From Haematococcus lacustris (Eukaryota > Chlorophyta > Chlorophyceae > Chlamydomonadales > Haematococcaceae): a stretch of 64,000 bases of DNA. Shown here in pieces: positions 1-10,626 of this stretch; within the stretch, counting starts at the first letter, position 1, and every line of letters begins with the position of its first letter. The stretch covers positions 21,005,937 to 21,069,936 of the forward strand of contig JASKMD010000003.1 in assembly GCA_030144725.1 (NCBI GenBank), given 5' to 3'. The notes beneath the pieces were generated by a model. That model had not been told where the DNA came from. It was given only the letters and a program-made list of their open reading frames with translations, and searched no databases. Both the position numbers and the translations under genes were made by a program.

Positions 1-14
1 AGGTGCAGCGCAGT

Positions 15-55
<41 letters not shown>

Positions 56-250
56 GGGGCCTAACCAGGCACCAGCCGGCAAGGCTTCGGGGAAGACAGC
101 TGCGCCGGGCAGCCGCCCCGCCTCGCCTAACCAGGTGCAGCGCAGTGCAGCAGCAGCAGCAGCGGGCCCCAGCCAGACAACAGCCAAGACTGTGGCACCA
201 GGTCGCCCCACCCTGCCCAACCAGACACAGCGCAACGCAGCAGCAACAAC
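1..250 (+). repeat. CAG-rich block, three degenerate copies
   Basis: The block holds about three degenerate copies of a unit. Each copy starts with a GTGCAGCGCAGTGCAG-like segment and continues with a CAG run and a proline/glycine-rich segment. Read on + from position 3 it gives an open frame to 464 with alanine runs and a recurring PNQ-x-QR motif. In the next frame the runs are glutamine. I see no conserved domain. It could be the 5' part or ORF1 of the LINE that follows, or an unrelated low-complexity exon. The frame stops at 464, before the endonuclease begins. Confidence 0.5.
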
Positions 251-487
251 AGCAGTCCTCAGCCATCTGCCCCCCCCCCCGCCCTTCCCCCTGGGGGGTG
301 GCGGCCACTCGGCCCCAGGCTCCCCAACCAAGAGCCGCCCGCTCTCTCCCCCTTTGGGGAACCACCGCACAAGGCATCAAGCGGGGTTAGGTGCGTCTGG
401 GGAGACTCCTACGGGTAAGCTCAGGGCGGTGGGGGCTCAGGGCGTGGGAGAGGGTCGGGGCTAGGGACTCGCCCCTCGAGAGCTCAG

Positions 488-520
488 GTTAGCGGTGTTA
501 GCGGTGTTAGCGGTGTTAGC
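488..520 (+). repeat. AGCGGTGTT short tandem repeat at LINE 5' edge
   Basis: Three and a half copies of TTAGCGGTG lie just before the endonuclease frame. The same AGCGGTGT word ends the conserved 3' region of the LINE (about 4010-4018) and of its 3'-end copy (7290-7298). The repeat may therefore be a 3' terminus left by an earlier insertion, or the 5' junction of this copy. Confidence 0.5.
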
Positions 521-525
521 TCAGG

Positions 526-3500
526 TTGAATGGCCTTAAGCATGACACCACCTCAGTCAAGTTCACAACTATTAGGAGGCTGGTGGCCGAGCATGATGTC
601 ATCGCTCTGTGCGAGACACGCAGCAATAGGATAACGGAGTTCATGCAGCATGCCCCTACCCATAGTGCCTTTCACACTACTGTTTCACGTCAGGGGGTGC
701 CGGGTCAGGGGGTGGCCCTTCTGCTGCGCAAGGAGCTAGCTAGGCACGCCAGGCTATGGCGCACCAGTAGTGCCATGCAGCTGCTTTGGGTCAGGCTGGC
801 AGGGTGTGTGTGTGGACTTGAGGGCGATGTGTTGCTGGGTGTGGGCTACATACCCCCCGCTCACAATGTCTCTGAGCACTTCAACCACTTGCTGCTAGAG
901 CTCCAGGAGGCTACATTACACACACCACATGTCCTCCTGATGGGTGACCTGAACTCTCATTTAGGCAAGCTAAGCGAGATAAGTGACCTCCATGGCTGGT
1001 CCATGCAGCATCCGGAGCTTTGCGTGCCTAGGATTGGCCCGGCCAAGTCTAACCAAGCGGACAGGGAGTTGATTGACGTGCTGTCAGCTACAGGCCTTGT
1101 TGCCACTACCGGCAGGGGACATGGGGACATGGGGCAGCGCACCTGTAGAGCTAGCACCCGCACGGAGCACATCATCATGTCTGAGTCGGTTTACTCTTTG
1201 AGCCACACATCTTCCTTTCCGGACGCTTGTCATGAGTTTGACCACTCCCCCATCACCCTGTCTTTCAAGGCACCAGCACAACACTGGCCCACAGTTGCAA
1301 TGGAAGCCAGATCAGGCTGCACGGTATGTGGGTGCCCTTATTGCCTTGGAAGAGGAGGTCATGGCTGTCCAGCAGGCTGTTGAGCAAGGCACACACCCTG
1401 ACTCCATCAACCGCTTTGTGCATGACATCATATCACGGGCTGCGGGCAGTGCGGGGATGCTCAAGCCAAGGCTCTGCCCGCTGGCACGCGTTGACAAGCA
1501 CACCACAGTTAAGCCTGCCTGGTTTGACCGGTCATGCAAGGAGGCTAAAGCCGCACTCTGGCAGGCTCTGCGTAGCGGGGAGGCTTTGCACCTTTACAGG
1601 GCTAGAAAGCAGGCTTATAGGAGGCTGGTTGCGAGAGCTAAGTCTGCGTGGTCCAAGCACAGAGCTGCCAAGCTTCTAGACATGCTCAAGCACAACCCTG
1701 GGGATGCACTCAAGATGCTCCGAGTCAAGCACGCACGCCAGCAGTCCATGGTTCCCATTGACAAGTGGCATCAGCATCTGCAGGCCTACTTCACAACCAC
1801 CATTGCGGCACATGAAGCACCTGATGTGATCCCTGAGCCAGCCTGGCCCAGGCAAGGTGTGCCTGCTCATGCAAGCCGTCCCTCTTGGGAGAGGTAGACC
1901 TCACTCTGTCCCTGCCCCTGCCCCTGTCACAACACATGCACCTACCTATGAGCTGCCCCATTTTGACAACATCACATCCATTGTTCAAGCACAACTTCGT
2001 GAACTCAACAATGACACAGCACCTGGTCTGGATGGGGTCCCAGCCCCCTTCATCAAGCACGCCCGCACAGTTGAGGAGGGTGTTACCACATACTTGTTGC
2101 TCCCTCTGCTTGCCACATGGTTTCACAGCATGATGCGCACTGGGATTATACCAGCGGCTTGGAAGGTAGCTAGGATCAGCCCCCTCTTCAAGGACACAGA
2201 CCCCACAGACCCCAACAAGTACAGAATGCTTGCTGTGAGTAGTGTGTTGTACCGCCTGTATGCTAACGTCTTGCGGCACGTGCTGACTGCCTGGTGCATG
2301 ACACACAAAGTGCTGCCAGCTGAGCAGTTTGGGTTCATCCCGGGACGCAGCACCATGCAACCCATGTTCATTCTGCGCCATCTTGTCCACGCTCAAAAGG
2401 CTAGCGCAGATGCCAAGCACCGCAAGCTTTACACTGCCTTCATTGACTTCAAACAGGCCTATGACCACATACCTCGACAACAATTGTGGGAGCACTTACG
2501 GGTTGGGGTCAAGCTGCCACAGCCCTTGCTTGCCTGCCTGGAGGGTCTGTATAGGGATGATAGCTATGTGCTGATAGATGGCCCCCACCGCACCCCCCCA
2601 GTGATTCCGGACCAAGGTGTCAAGCAAGGCTGCCCCATCAGCCCACTCCTGTTTGCTCTCTATGTTCACGACATTAGTAAGGAGTTCCTGGGTCCTGTTG
2701 ATGCTGTGAGGGTGCAAGGCACACCTGTCACCCACTTCATGTATGCTGATGACTTGACCCTGGTGAGCACCTCGCCCCACGGGCTGCAGCGGCTGGTCTG
2801 CCAGCTTCAAGGCTTTGCAGACAGGAAACACCTTACAGTCAATGTGGGCAAGTCAAAGGTGATGGTCTTCAATGGCAACTCACAAACTGCAGCACCTAGG
2901 ATTGGGTACAAGCATGAGATCCTGCCTGTGGTGAGAGAGTTCAAGTACTTAGGCATGCACTTCAACCCCAGCGCCACCCCTGCTTTTGCTGCCACTCATA
3001 TGAGGGCTGGCATGTTCCTCGCCATGCGCCAGGCGTGCAAGCGTGCTAGAGAGTATGGGGTCCTGCATGATCCCTATGCCCTGTGTCACCTCATTAGAGC
3101 GTTTGTGCTCCCCTTAGGGCTGTATGGCAGCCAGGTATGGGGCACTGCCTTCCTTGGGCACGGTATGCAGCTCTCCAACCCAGTGCAAACACGCATGCTC
3201 AGCTTTCTCAGGTTTGCTGCCAGGGTACGTGGCTCAGTGTCAGGCCTGATGGTGCTGCATGAGTTGGGGCAGCTGCCCCTCCAACTTTACTGGCTTAGGG
3301 CTGCATGCAAGTTCTGGAACACTGCCAAACTATCCCACAGTGACCTGCTAATGAGGGTCATCAAGGCAGATGTGGAGTTAGGCAGGGGTTGCCAGGCCAG
3401 CTGGAGTGCTCAGTTCCAGCTTGCCGCCAGAGAGCTGATGGGGGGTGAGTTCACCTTGAGCCCGGACATGGTCCTAGGCACCAAGGCTATGGAAGTGAAG

Positions 3501-3995
3501 TGGCTCGAGAGGTGGGGGAGGCGTTGGGTTGGGTTTGAGGGAGACCCTAGATTGCCTGAGACGGTGCATCGGGAGAGATGTTCGTATGCTGCATGGTTCA
3601 AGCATGGGGACGGCATTGGCATCAATCACATGGCACCACACCTGCTTAACAGACAACTATCTACAGAAGTTCGCACGAGCTTGACTAGGTTCAGGTTAGG
3701 CAACAGTGGTCTGGGGGTGGAGAAGGCTCGGTTTGAGGGGGTAACTTTCATTGATCGCACATGCACCAGATGCACAGAGGGGGTAGTGGATGACGCCATG
3801 CATTTCATCTTTGAGTGCACTGCCACGAGTTCCATCAGGGAGCAGCCGGAGTTTGCCATGACTTTACAGAACAATAATGAGAATTTGCATGACTTCATGT
3901 TGAGCCCATGTGCACCTTTGTTTGTGCACCTTGCTTTGAAGTGCGTTACAGAAAGTCCCGAACCCCTAGAGGGGGAGGGCGGCCTAGCAGCCTAA
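526..3995 (+). pseudogene. LINE endonuclease-reverse transcriptase ORF, two frameshifts
   Basis: The polyprotein would nick the target DNA and copy its own RNA into it. The endonuclease shows Asn in LNGLKHD at the start, a catalytic Glu in IALCET (about residue 30), MGDLNSH near residue 140 and FDHSPI near residue 240. The RT shows TAPGLDG, FIDFKQAYDH (motif A), GVKQGCPISPLLF (motif B), FMYADDLTLV (motif C) and KYLGMHF. A C-x2-C ... H-x4-C knuckle (CTRC ... HFIFEC) lies near the end. The reading frame moves from frame 1 to frame 2 near 1280 and from frame 2 to frame 3 near 1870-1890, so this copy cannot make one protein unless the shifts are sequencing errors. All catalytic motifs are present, so the loss looks recent. 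There is no ATG at 526; the frame opens earlier with TTG. Confidence 0.85.
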
Positions 3996-4020
3996 CGGCT
4001 GACGGCTTAAGCGGTGTAAG

Positions 4021-4991
4021 CCACATTTTGAATGATCATAGTCCTATAGCCTAGAATTATTCGCTTTTTATAGGAATCCGAGCCAACTATAATTATAAGG
4101 GCGTACCCTGATCATAAGACATCCTTGTCATTCCTATGTGCCACAATGCCCAGATGAAGAGGGAGGTGCAACAGCGGTGGTAGCCAGGTGGCAGCTGGGT
4201 CGTGGTGGAGGTGTGGGTGGTGGCTGGCGGGTCGGGGTGCTGACGGTGAGGGCGGATAGGGACTGCATGGCTGCCAACACCAGCAGCATGGCGCGATGCA
4301 TGCTGTCCCACACACGCAGCAGAGGGCCACACTGCATGGGCAGCACACCAGGTACAGCTGCACTGCAGGGAGGTGAGGAGGAGGTGAGGCTACTCCGTAG
4401 AGGCACTCCGTCTAGCACTAAACCTGGGTGGCACCAGGTTCAGGTCCGGCGGTGCCAGCTGCTGGATGACATTGTCCAGGTCCGTTGTGGCATGGAGTTA
4501 GTGGTTGGGAACCACATTACTTATCAGGGTCGAAGGAGTTTGGCATGGAGTGCGTCGTCTTGAAATTGACGCAGCTCTCAGAGCTCAGATGGTTTTGTTA
4601 GCCACCCTGTTTGGTGGGTCCATGAGGCCTATCCAGACTGCTGCAGCTAATGTGCCCTGACTTCCAAGCTCGTGACCCACCCCCAGAGAGCGAGTGTACA
4701 CGCGCAAACTCAAAAGGAATGAGTCCAACGCATCCATGGCAAAGCTTGAACGATACTTGCTACACTGGGTAGCTGATGTACGTCCGAGCACGTGCATGTC
4801 ACATAGTCAGGTGTTGCACGGCATCCCACACACACAGCGACACTATCTACCATGCGTACTTGTGACAAGTATAAAACATATGTATATGTAACATATGTAT
4901 ATATTACAGGTAACAATGCTATATGTTACAGGTAACAATGCATGGGCTGGGCCGCTCCCTACTATGATGGCTCACCGACGACACCAACTGC
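4021..4991. other. Intergenic stretch without a supported gene
   Basis: An open frame at 4138-4563 (+) has no recognisable domain and no splice support. The only structure I see is a 20-bp direct repeat at 4902-4941. The AT-rich 4020-4130 part may be flanking or terminal LINE sequence. Confidence 0.5.
4902..4941 (+). repeat. 20-bp direct repeat
   Basis: Two adjacent copies of a unit ending in TTACAGGTAACAATGC, beside a short ATATGTATAT-rich stretch. On the minus strand each copy carries a TGTAA word, so it could also act in 3'-end formation of the coiled-coil gene. Confidence 0.6.
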
Positions 4992-4996
4992 TTACA
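4992..4996 (-). promoter_or_regulatory. Candidate TGTAA poly(A) signal of coiled-coil gene
   Basis: TTACA on + reads TGTAA on the minus strand, about 112 bases after the stop of the coiled-coil gene. TGTAA is the usual poly(A) signal in volvocine algae. The assignment rests on distance alone. Confidence 0.4.
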
Positions 4997-5107
4997 CCTT
5001 CACTAGCATGACACGGCGTAGTCCCAGCAAAGCATAGTGCATGGAGCAGCCATAGCACGAGACAGGCTGCCGTCTACTCACATGTGAGTTTGGTTTCCTA
5101 GGGGTTC

Positions 5108-6789
5108 TTAGCTGCTGCTGCTGTGCGCCACTTTCAGTCTAGCGTCTCCCTCTTGCACGGCCTGCTTGAGGTGGACGATGCGATACTTCAGCTTCAAATT
5201 CTCGGCGTGCAGTGCAGCCAGCTCGCTGACCATCTGCGAGGTGAGCAGTGCAGCAGACCCACACTGGGCTGCAAGGCACCTCCACCAACCAAGCAGCCCC
5301 CAACGGCTGAAGGCCGGAGGGAGGTGAATGACAATGGTCACCGTGAATGTGCTAGGGATGCAACAAGGGAGTGGGTGTGTGAGTGAGTCTGCCACGCAAA
5401 GAGCACGGCAAGGTGTGAGGGGAGGGACGCAACAGCCATGGCATTGAGGTGAGGGCTGGGCTGGGCTGGGCAGCATCAGGATCAGGATCAGAAGTAGAAG
5501 TAGGAGTAGGATCAAGAGCAGGAGCAAGAGCAGGAGCAGGAGGGTCAGCGGCGGGCGAGACAAGAGCGGGCACGCATCAGCAAGAGTGAAGAGGGTTGTG
5601 GGAGCATCTGAAAGGGCACAAGTCATAATGGTCTCATCCTGTTGCAGGTGTGCCCACCCACAGTGTTGAGAAGCAGCTGCTGTTTGCCATGGGGCTGGGC
5701 AGGCAGGGTAGGCAGCCATGGTGCCGCATAGGAACACAGGAGCTGTGCGCTGGACACAGACATGGAGTGCAGGCACCCATGAAGGCTGCGGGCCCTGGCT
5801 GGCAACCAGTGGCTAGGCCTGCGCCACTGCTGTGAGGCAAGGCACGCCCTCAGCGTAAAAGTGAGCCGCAACCACAGTGAATTCTATATATGCAAGCATG
5901 GCTGTGCATGGCAGTGCAGGCAAATGGCCATGTGCTGGCAATGATGACCGGGCTACCATGGCTGGATGAGGCTGATGGCTGGGCTAGCTGGGTGGTCTAC
6001 TTCACGGCATGGCAGTGACCACGTCCTGGCCTTCAAGTATCCTCAACTATACGGCTATTTAACTATGCGACATTCCCGTAGTGGGGAGGCATTGCATGCA
6101 CTGGCAATGACAGTTGCTCCAGCAGTGATGATCAGCATGATGGCACGAAAGCAGCAGCAGCGGCAGCAGCAGCAGCAGACATGCATGGCCCTGATTAGCT
6201 GAGGTGGGTGGCATTATGGCACTCCATATCCTGACTGGTTTATTACCAGTGCGCGGTGGAGGTTACAGTCATAGTCACAGCTGCCAAAGCAGCCAAAGCT
6301 GCCGACATGACGACAACCGAAAGAGTGCCCACCAAGTCCTGATGTCTGCCGACAGCATGCCTGGCCATTGCAATGCTGTGCTCAGAGCCAGGGAATACAT
6401 CGTATCAAGCTGATGAACTGAAGACATGCTCGCCTCCTCAGCACGTCCCCCATGTGCCTTGTTGTTTTGCCCAGTGCTTGCTGCCTGCCTGTGCTGCAGT
6501 CGTACCTGGTCTTTGCTACTCTGCAGCCCAGCAGCCTCCTGCTGAGCCCTCACCAACAGCTGCCTGATCTCCGCCAAGTCAGCTGTCGACGGCACAGGAG
6601 CGTCCTGAGGTGGGGCAGGTGTTCCTTGCGTCGCAATGCGGCTTTCCAATGCTGCCAGTCGGGCCTCGGCTACGGACGCTCGCTCCTCAAAGGCTGCGAG
6701 ATTGCGAGTACCATCACAGCTCTACCGTTGCCGTGCACCGCAATCCGTCGAGAACATGCGTACTTACCCGCCAGCGTCAGGGTGTCCAT
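5108..6789 (-). CDS. Small coiled-coil protein, 111 aa, 3 exons
   Basis: Exons on the minus strand are 6789-6768, 6693-6506 and 5233-5108. The first donor is a perfect GTAAGT, both acceptors are CAG/GCAG, and the phases join exactly to an open frame of 111 codons ending TAA. The start MDTLTLA is the only ATG that fits the first exon. Residues 8-24 and 37-65 are alanine/glutamate-rich helix, interrupted by a proline-rich stretch (about 29-39). The last exon is a heptad-like coiled coil (SELAALHAENLKLKYRIVHL) followed by a Ser tail. It has no catalytic motif, signal peptide or membrane segment. The KLKYRI-HL pattern reminds me of short leucine-zipper segments in plant proteins, but I cannot name the family. 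It is probably an oligomerisation or adaptor protein in cytosol or nucleus. Confidence 0.7.
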
Positions 6790-7239
6790 CGCGCTCGCAC
6801 AACACTCGGGACATGGGACAAGCCAGCATGTTGCTCGGGATAAGGGCTGCTTTTATCGCATGGAACCGTAACTGCTGGACAGGCATCTGTCACCAGGGGT
6901 GGCCACAAGCACAGGACGCTTAGGCTCAGCACCAGGGGGGGGTGGCAACTCAAAGCGAGAGCTGCAGCTGGTGGCTTGGGAAATGACGCGCTGGCAAACC
7001 CCAGAGGCCCAGGACCCCTTGTACCCCTGCCTCGAGCCCCTTGCATCGATGATAATGTTTTTACACGTTGGTGGCGCCAGTTTTGCATAGGACTTCAGGT
7101 CACATTTGGGGAATGTGCGCATCAAACAAGCCGGAAGTCTTGCCGGCAGAGCCTTGAGCTGCAAGCTCGGGCTGTGGTATAGGTGCACTGTGGGTTCAGG
7201 CTGTGACAAAGCGCAGATCTCAACGCACAATGCCATGTC
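6790..7239. other. Upstream region of coiled-coil gene, no gene seen
   Basis: This should hold the promoter of the coiled-coil gene. I found no convincing TATA box and no domain-bearing frame. The overlapping open frames on both strands look like GC-driven chance frames. Confidence 0.45.
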
Positions 7240-7299
7240 TGAACCCCATTGGGGTAGGGCGGCCAAGCCGCCTCACTGCTGACAGCTGGAGCGGTGTAG
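7240..7299 (+). mobile_element. Detached LINE 3' end (5'-truncated copy)
   Basis: The stretch from GAACCCC through GGGCGGCC, GCTGAC and AGCGGTGTA matches the last 65 bases of the LINE coding end and 3' UTR (about 3958-4019) with scattered substitutions. It lies on the same strand with no coding region attached. This is the pattern left by a severely 5'-truncated target-primed insertion. The conserved block stops at the same AGCGGTGTA word in both places, which fixes the likely 3' terminus of the family. Confidence 0.65.
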
Positions 7300-9027
7300 G
7301 TATATACATCCTATGATTTCATCCTTAGGTGCAGGGATGCCTACTCTGTCACATGATTCAAAAACCATTGGCTTCAACACTCAATATGGTATTGCTGCAA
7401 CATGTTGCGCGCCATCCTGGTGGGTCAAGCTCAGCCTGCTTGCCACGGAGCTGTCAACGCCCCTCTCACTCTACTTCGTGGACCCAAACGTCACACCATC
7501 AAACCGAGACCATGCATTCGGTCACGAGGTGTCATATGCTTCTTATTGCATGGAAGAAAAATCAGTGTCAACAAAGGGTTCTTGGCACTGCATGTGACAT
7601 GGGCAGAGCGCCCCTCGCCCAAGGTTTTCATCGCATCCGCCGTCACGTTCCTGATGCTGGTGTTGCTGGGACCCTGCTTTGCCAGAGGGGGAAGGTGCTC
7701 TGCTCTGACCTGTGCTCTGCCGGAGGTGAGTGCGGCCAAGCAGGCCATGGCCATCTTGATGCCACCATGACCAGTCCCCTGCTCTGCTGAGCGGGCCCCT
7801 GGAGAGTGTCTCATGGCCCGCATGACACCACAGTCACGAGGTGATAGGAGTGGGAGTGAGAGTGAGAGCTGACAGGAGTGAGACAGGTCACATCCTGGAC
7901 CCAGCACTCTAGCGGGCACTGGGACTGATCTCAAGAGTCGACAAATCGAATAAGTTTGGGAGGCTGCAACCGCCACCTGCACCCTACCGTGCACCCAGGC
8001 TGTGGCTGCCCGGCACTAGGAGGAGGTGGGCGATGATCATCAGAGTTTGGTAGGCACCGCCGCCTGCACCCTACGACGCACCCAGGCCACCCAGGCGGCC
8101 AGGCTCCAGGTCGACGTGAATGATGTCGGAGCCGCAAGCAGCAGGCACCAGTGTACTCCATTCCCTTTGCAGACTCGGGTGCTTGCCCTGGCGACCAGCG
8201 CAGCTGCAATGGCCGCCTCTTCCTCACCCTGCCAGTCCTGGTCCAGACGCCTGCCTGGCTTGTCCCTAGGGTGGGCTTTGCCACCGTGCTGTTGTCCTGG
8301 CCGTCACACCGCTAGTGGGCCTGGCCAGCTGCCCAGCCTTGGCAACATCTGAGGGGTAAGCCAGGCCATGGGTGTGGAGCCTGCTGCTGCTGTTGCTGCT
8401 TGAGTTGGGCGCTGAGCCTGATGGCTGCTGCCCAGACCACAGCAGCCAGGCACGCGGTGGAGTAGCAGCTTGAAGGGGCAGCAGCCAGGGGGTTAGTGCA
8501 GCTGCAGCCTAACCGTCAGAGTGAGATCACTGCAGAGCGTCACAGCGCCTAAGCGTCACAGCGCAACACCCCACTGGAGCGGCAGCTGGAGGACCAGCAG
8601 CAGGCAGCAGAGGCGGCGCAGAAGCTGGCCAGAGCGCACCACTCCTCTGAAGGGGCCGGGTGAGCAGCATTGGACTGAGGCTGCAGCTGCGGCTGCGGCT
8701 GCAGCAGGACTGGAGGCTGGACTGCGGCTGCCTGCTCGACCCTGCTGCCCTCAGGGGAGGTTGCTGCTCACCCTGAGGACCCAGGCCGCTGCTGAGGGGG
8801 CTGGTCTCAGAGTATGTGGCGGCTGCAGGCCATGTAGCCCTGGCAGGGGGGAGGGGAGGGACAGGCCAGGGGCCACAACGCTGCACTGGGTTGAGCTCAC
8901 CTACAAGCAGGCAGTGGCAGCAGCAGCAGGGGTGGCGGCTGCAGCAGCAGCACAACGAGTCTAGCTGCAGCAGCAGCAGCAACTGCAGTGGCAACCAGGC
9001 TTGTGGCACACCTGTTGCGTGCTATGG
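7300..9027. other. Intergenic stretch without a supported gene
   Basis: Several overlapping open frames of 90-167 codons occur on both strands, but none has a domain or good splice sites. A segment of about 35 bp built round CCTGCACCCTAC-x-GCACCCAGGC occurs twice, at about 7966-8000 and 8057-8093. A CAG/GCTGCAG-rich tract runs 8680-8990. A transcript with no recognisable product cannot be excluded. Confidence 0.45.
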
Positions 9028-9032
9028 TTACA
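9028..9032 (-). promoter_or_regulatory. Candidate TGTAA poly(A) signal of CID gene
   Basis: TTACA on + (TGTAA on minus) lies about 200 bases past the stop of the CID-domain gene, a normal 3' UTR length for a chlorophyte. Confidence 0.4.
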
Positions 9033-9232
9033 TCCATCGCCTCCCCCTCCCTACCTCCCTGCCCCATCAGATCCAAACCTTGCTATGCCATGCCCCCTTC
9101 CCCTCCCCCTTCCTACCTAGTTGCCAAACCCAGATGAAACCTTGCCATGCTTTGTATTCCACACTCTTGGTGTGACCCCCTTACCCCCTCACGCCCACCC
9201 ACCCTCCCCACTCCCCACCTTGCTGCCAGCAC

Positions 9233-10589
9233 CTAGATTGGGTTGTCCGGGTCATAGTCATCATCGTCCAGGGGTGGGGCGGGGGGCGTGCCCTCCCCCT
9301 CCAGCCCCTCCCCCATCTCCATGTCGGCAGCCTCCCCTGCCCCCCCCACGCCCCCTGCCTCCTCCGCCAGGATGTACTTTGCAAAGTCCGCATCATACAA
9401 GGTGTCCTCTGCCCCATACCCTGCTGACCTCCCCCCTCCCCCCTGGGGCCCGCCAGGCTGCTGGGGCCCGCTGCTGCTGCTGCCACCGTTATACAGCCCC
9501 TGCTGCTGCTGCTGCTGCTGCTGTAGGTGAGGGGGGGCGGGCGAGCTGTGCTGCGGCCCCAACCCAGTCGGCCCGGAGGTGCTGACGCTGGCCATATCCT
9601 GGGCGATCTTGGCCCGTTGCGCCTGTGAGGGCAGGAGGGGCAGCAGGAAGGGGTGGCCACCTTTAGCCAATGAGGCCAGGGTGCTGTTTGGGGATGGTTG
9701 CGCTGACTACATCATCACCACCACCACCACCACCACCACCACCACCGACAACAACAACAACAACAACAACATTACCACCACCATTGCTGTACTGCCACAC
9801 CCAGATCAGCAGGGGGGCCAGGGGAGGGGGCCAGGGGAGGGGGGCCTGGGGGGCATGGTCGAGCAGGTGGGCAATGCCTAGGTTCTTCATGCAGTGAGGT
9901 ACAGGGCCGAGCAAGAGCTGTTGATCGCCCCTCTCCTACGCCTTCACTTCGCAGCCCTTTTCTTCAACCCTTCCCACCTTCCCCTTCAATCCTTCATTCT
10001 CCCCCTCAGCCTCCTCCCAGCCTTGTCTTGCCTTGCCTCCAGCCTCCTGCTCCCCTCCCTCCTGCCTGTTGTGCCTTATGCTCTTGCTACCTCAGCAAAG
10101 CCCCTCCCCTTCCCCCCTCCCCCTCCTCCCCTCTCGCGCCCCATCCCTTTCCCTACCCCTCCTCCTCCCGATCCTCCACTCCGCCCCCCTCCCCCGCCCT
10201 GCCCAGCGCTGACCCTGCCCTGCCCCCCCTGGTGGCTTGCTGTGTCGCACCTCAGGCAGGGCCTTGAAGGCCTCGGCAAACATGGCCGCTGCCTGGTGGT
10301 TGGCCGCCAGGTGCGAGGCCAGGCTGCTGGCTGCGTCAGCACTCAGCAGGGGGCCAGGCGGAGCCCCTGGGGCTGCACTGGTACCCGGGCCAGGGCTGGG
10401 GCCAGGACCCGCCTGTGGGGAGGCTGCTGCTGCGTACTGGGTCTGGGTCTGGTGCTGCTGCTGCTGCTGCTGGTCTTGCTGCTGCTGCTGGTCCTGTAGC
10501 ACTTGCTGCTGCAGCTGCTGGAGGTGGTGCGCCAGCTGCTGCTGCTGCTGGTGGCTTGGCTGCTGGAGCTGCTGCTGGAAGGAAGACCC

Positions 10590-10626
<37 letters not shown>

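Larger units (their letters stand above)
488..4020 (+). mobile_element. Non-LTR retrotransposon (LINE) with APE-type endonuclease and RT
   Basis: One retrotransposon coding region runs from an endonuclease/exonuclease/phosphatase domain (526 to about 1280) through a basic linker (about 1280-1870) to a reverse transcriptase and a C-terminal zinc knuckle (about 1870-3995). The order EN-RT-Zn knuckle is that of L1-clade LINEs. The 3' end is inferred from the stretch shared with 7240-7299, which stops at the AGCGGTGTA word near 4010-4019. No poly(A) tail and no clear target duplication was found. A 5' UTR or ORF1 may lie in the first 500 bases. Confidence 0.85.

Noticed and set aside
7402..7770. 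122-codon frame with a hydrophobic stretch
   Set aside because: No recognisable domain, splice context or conserved start; overlapping frames on both strands are equally long.
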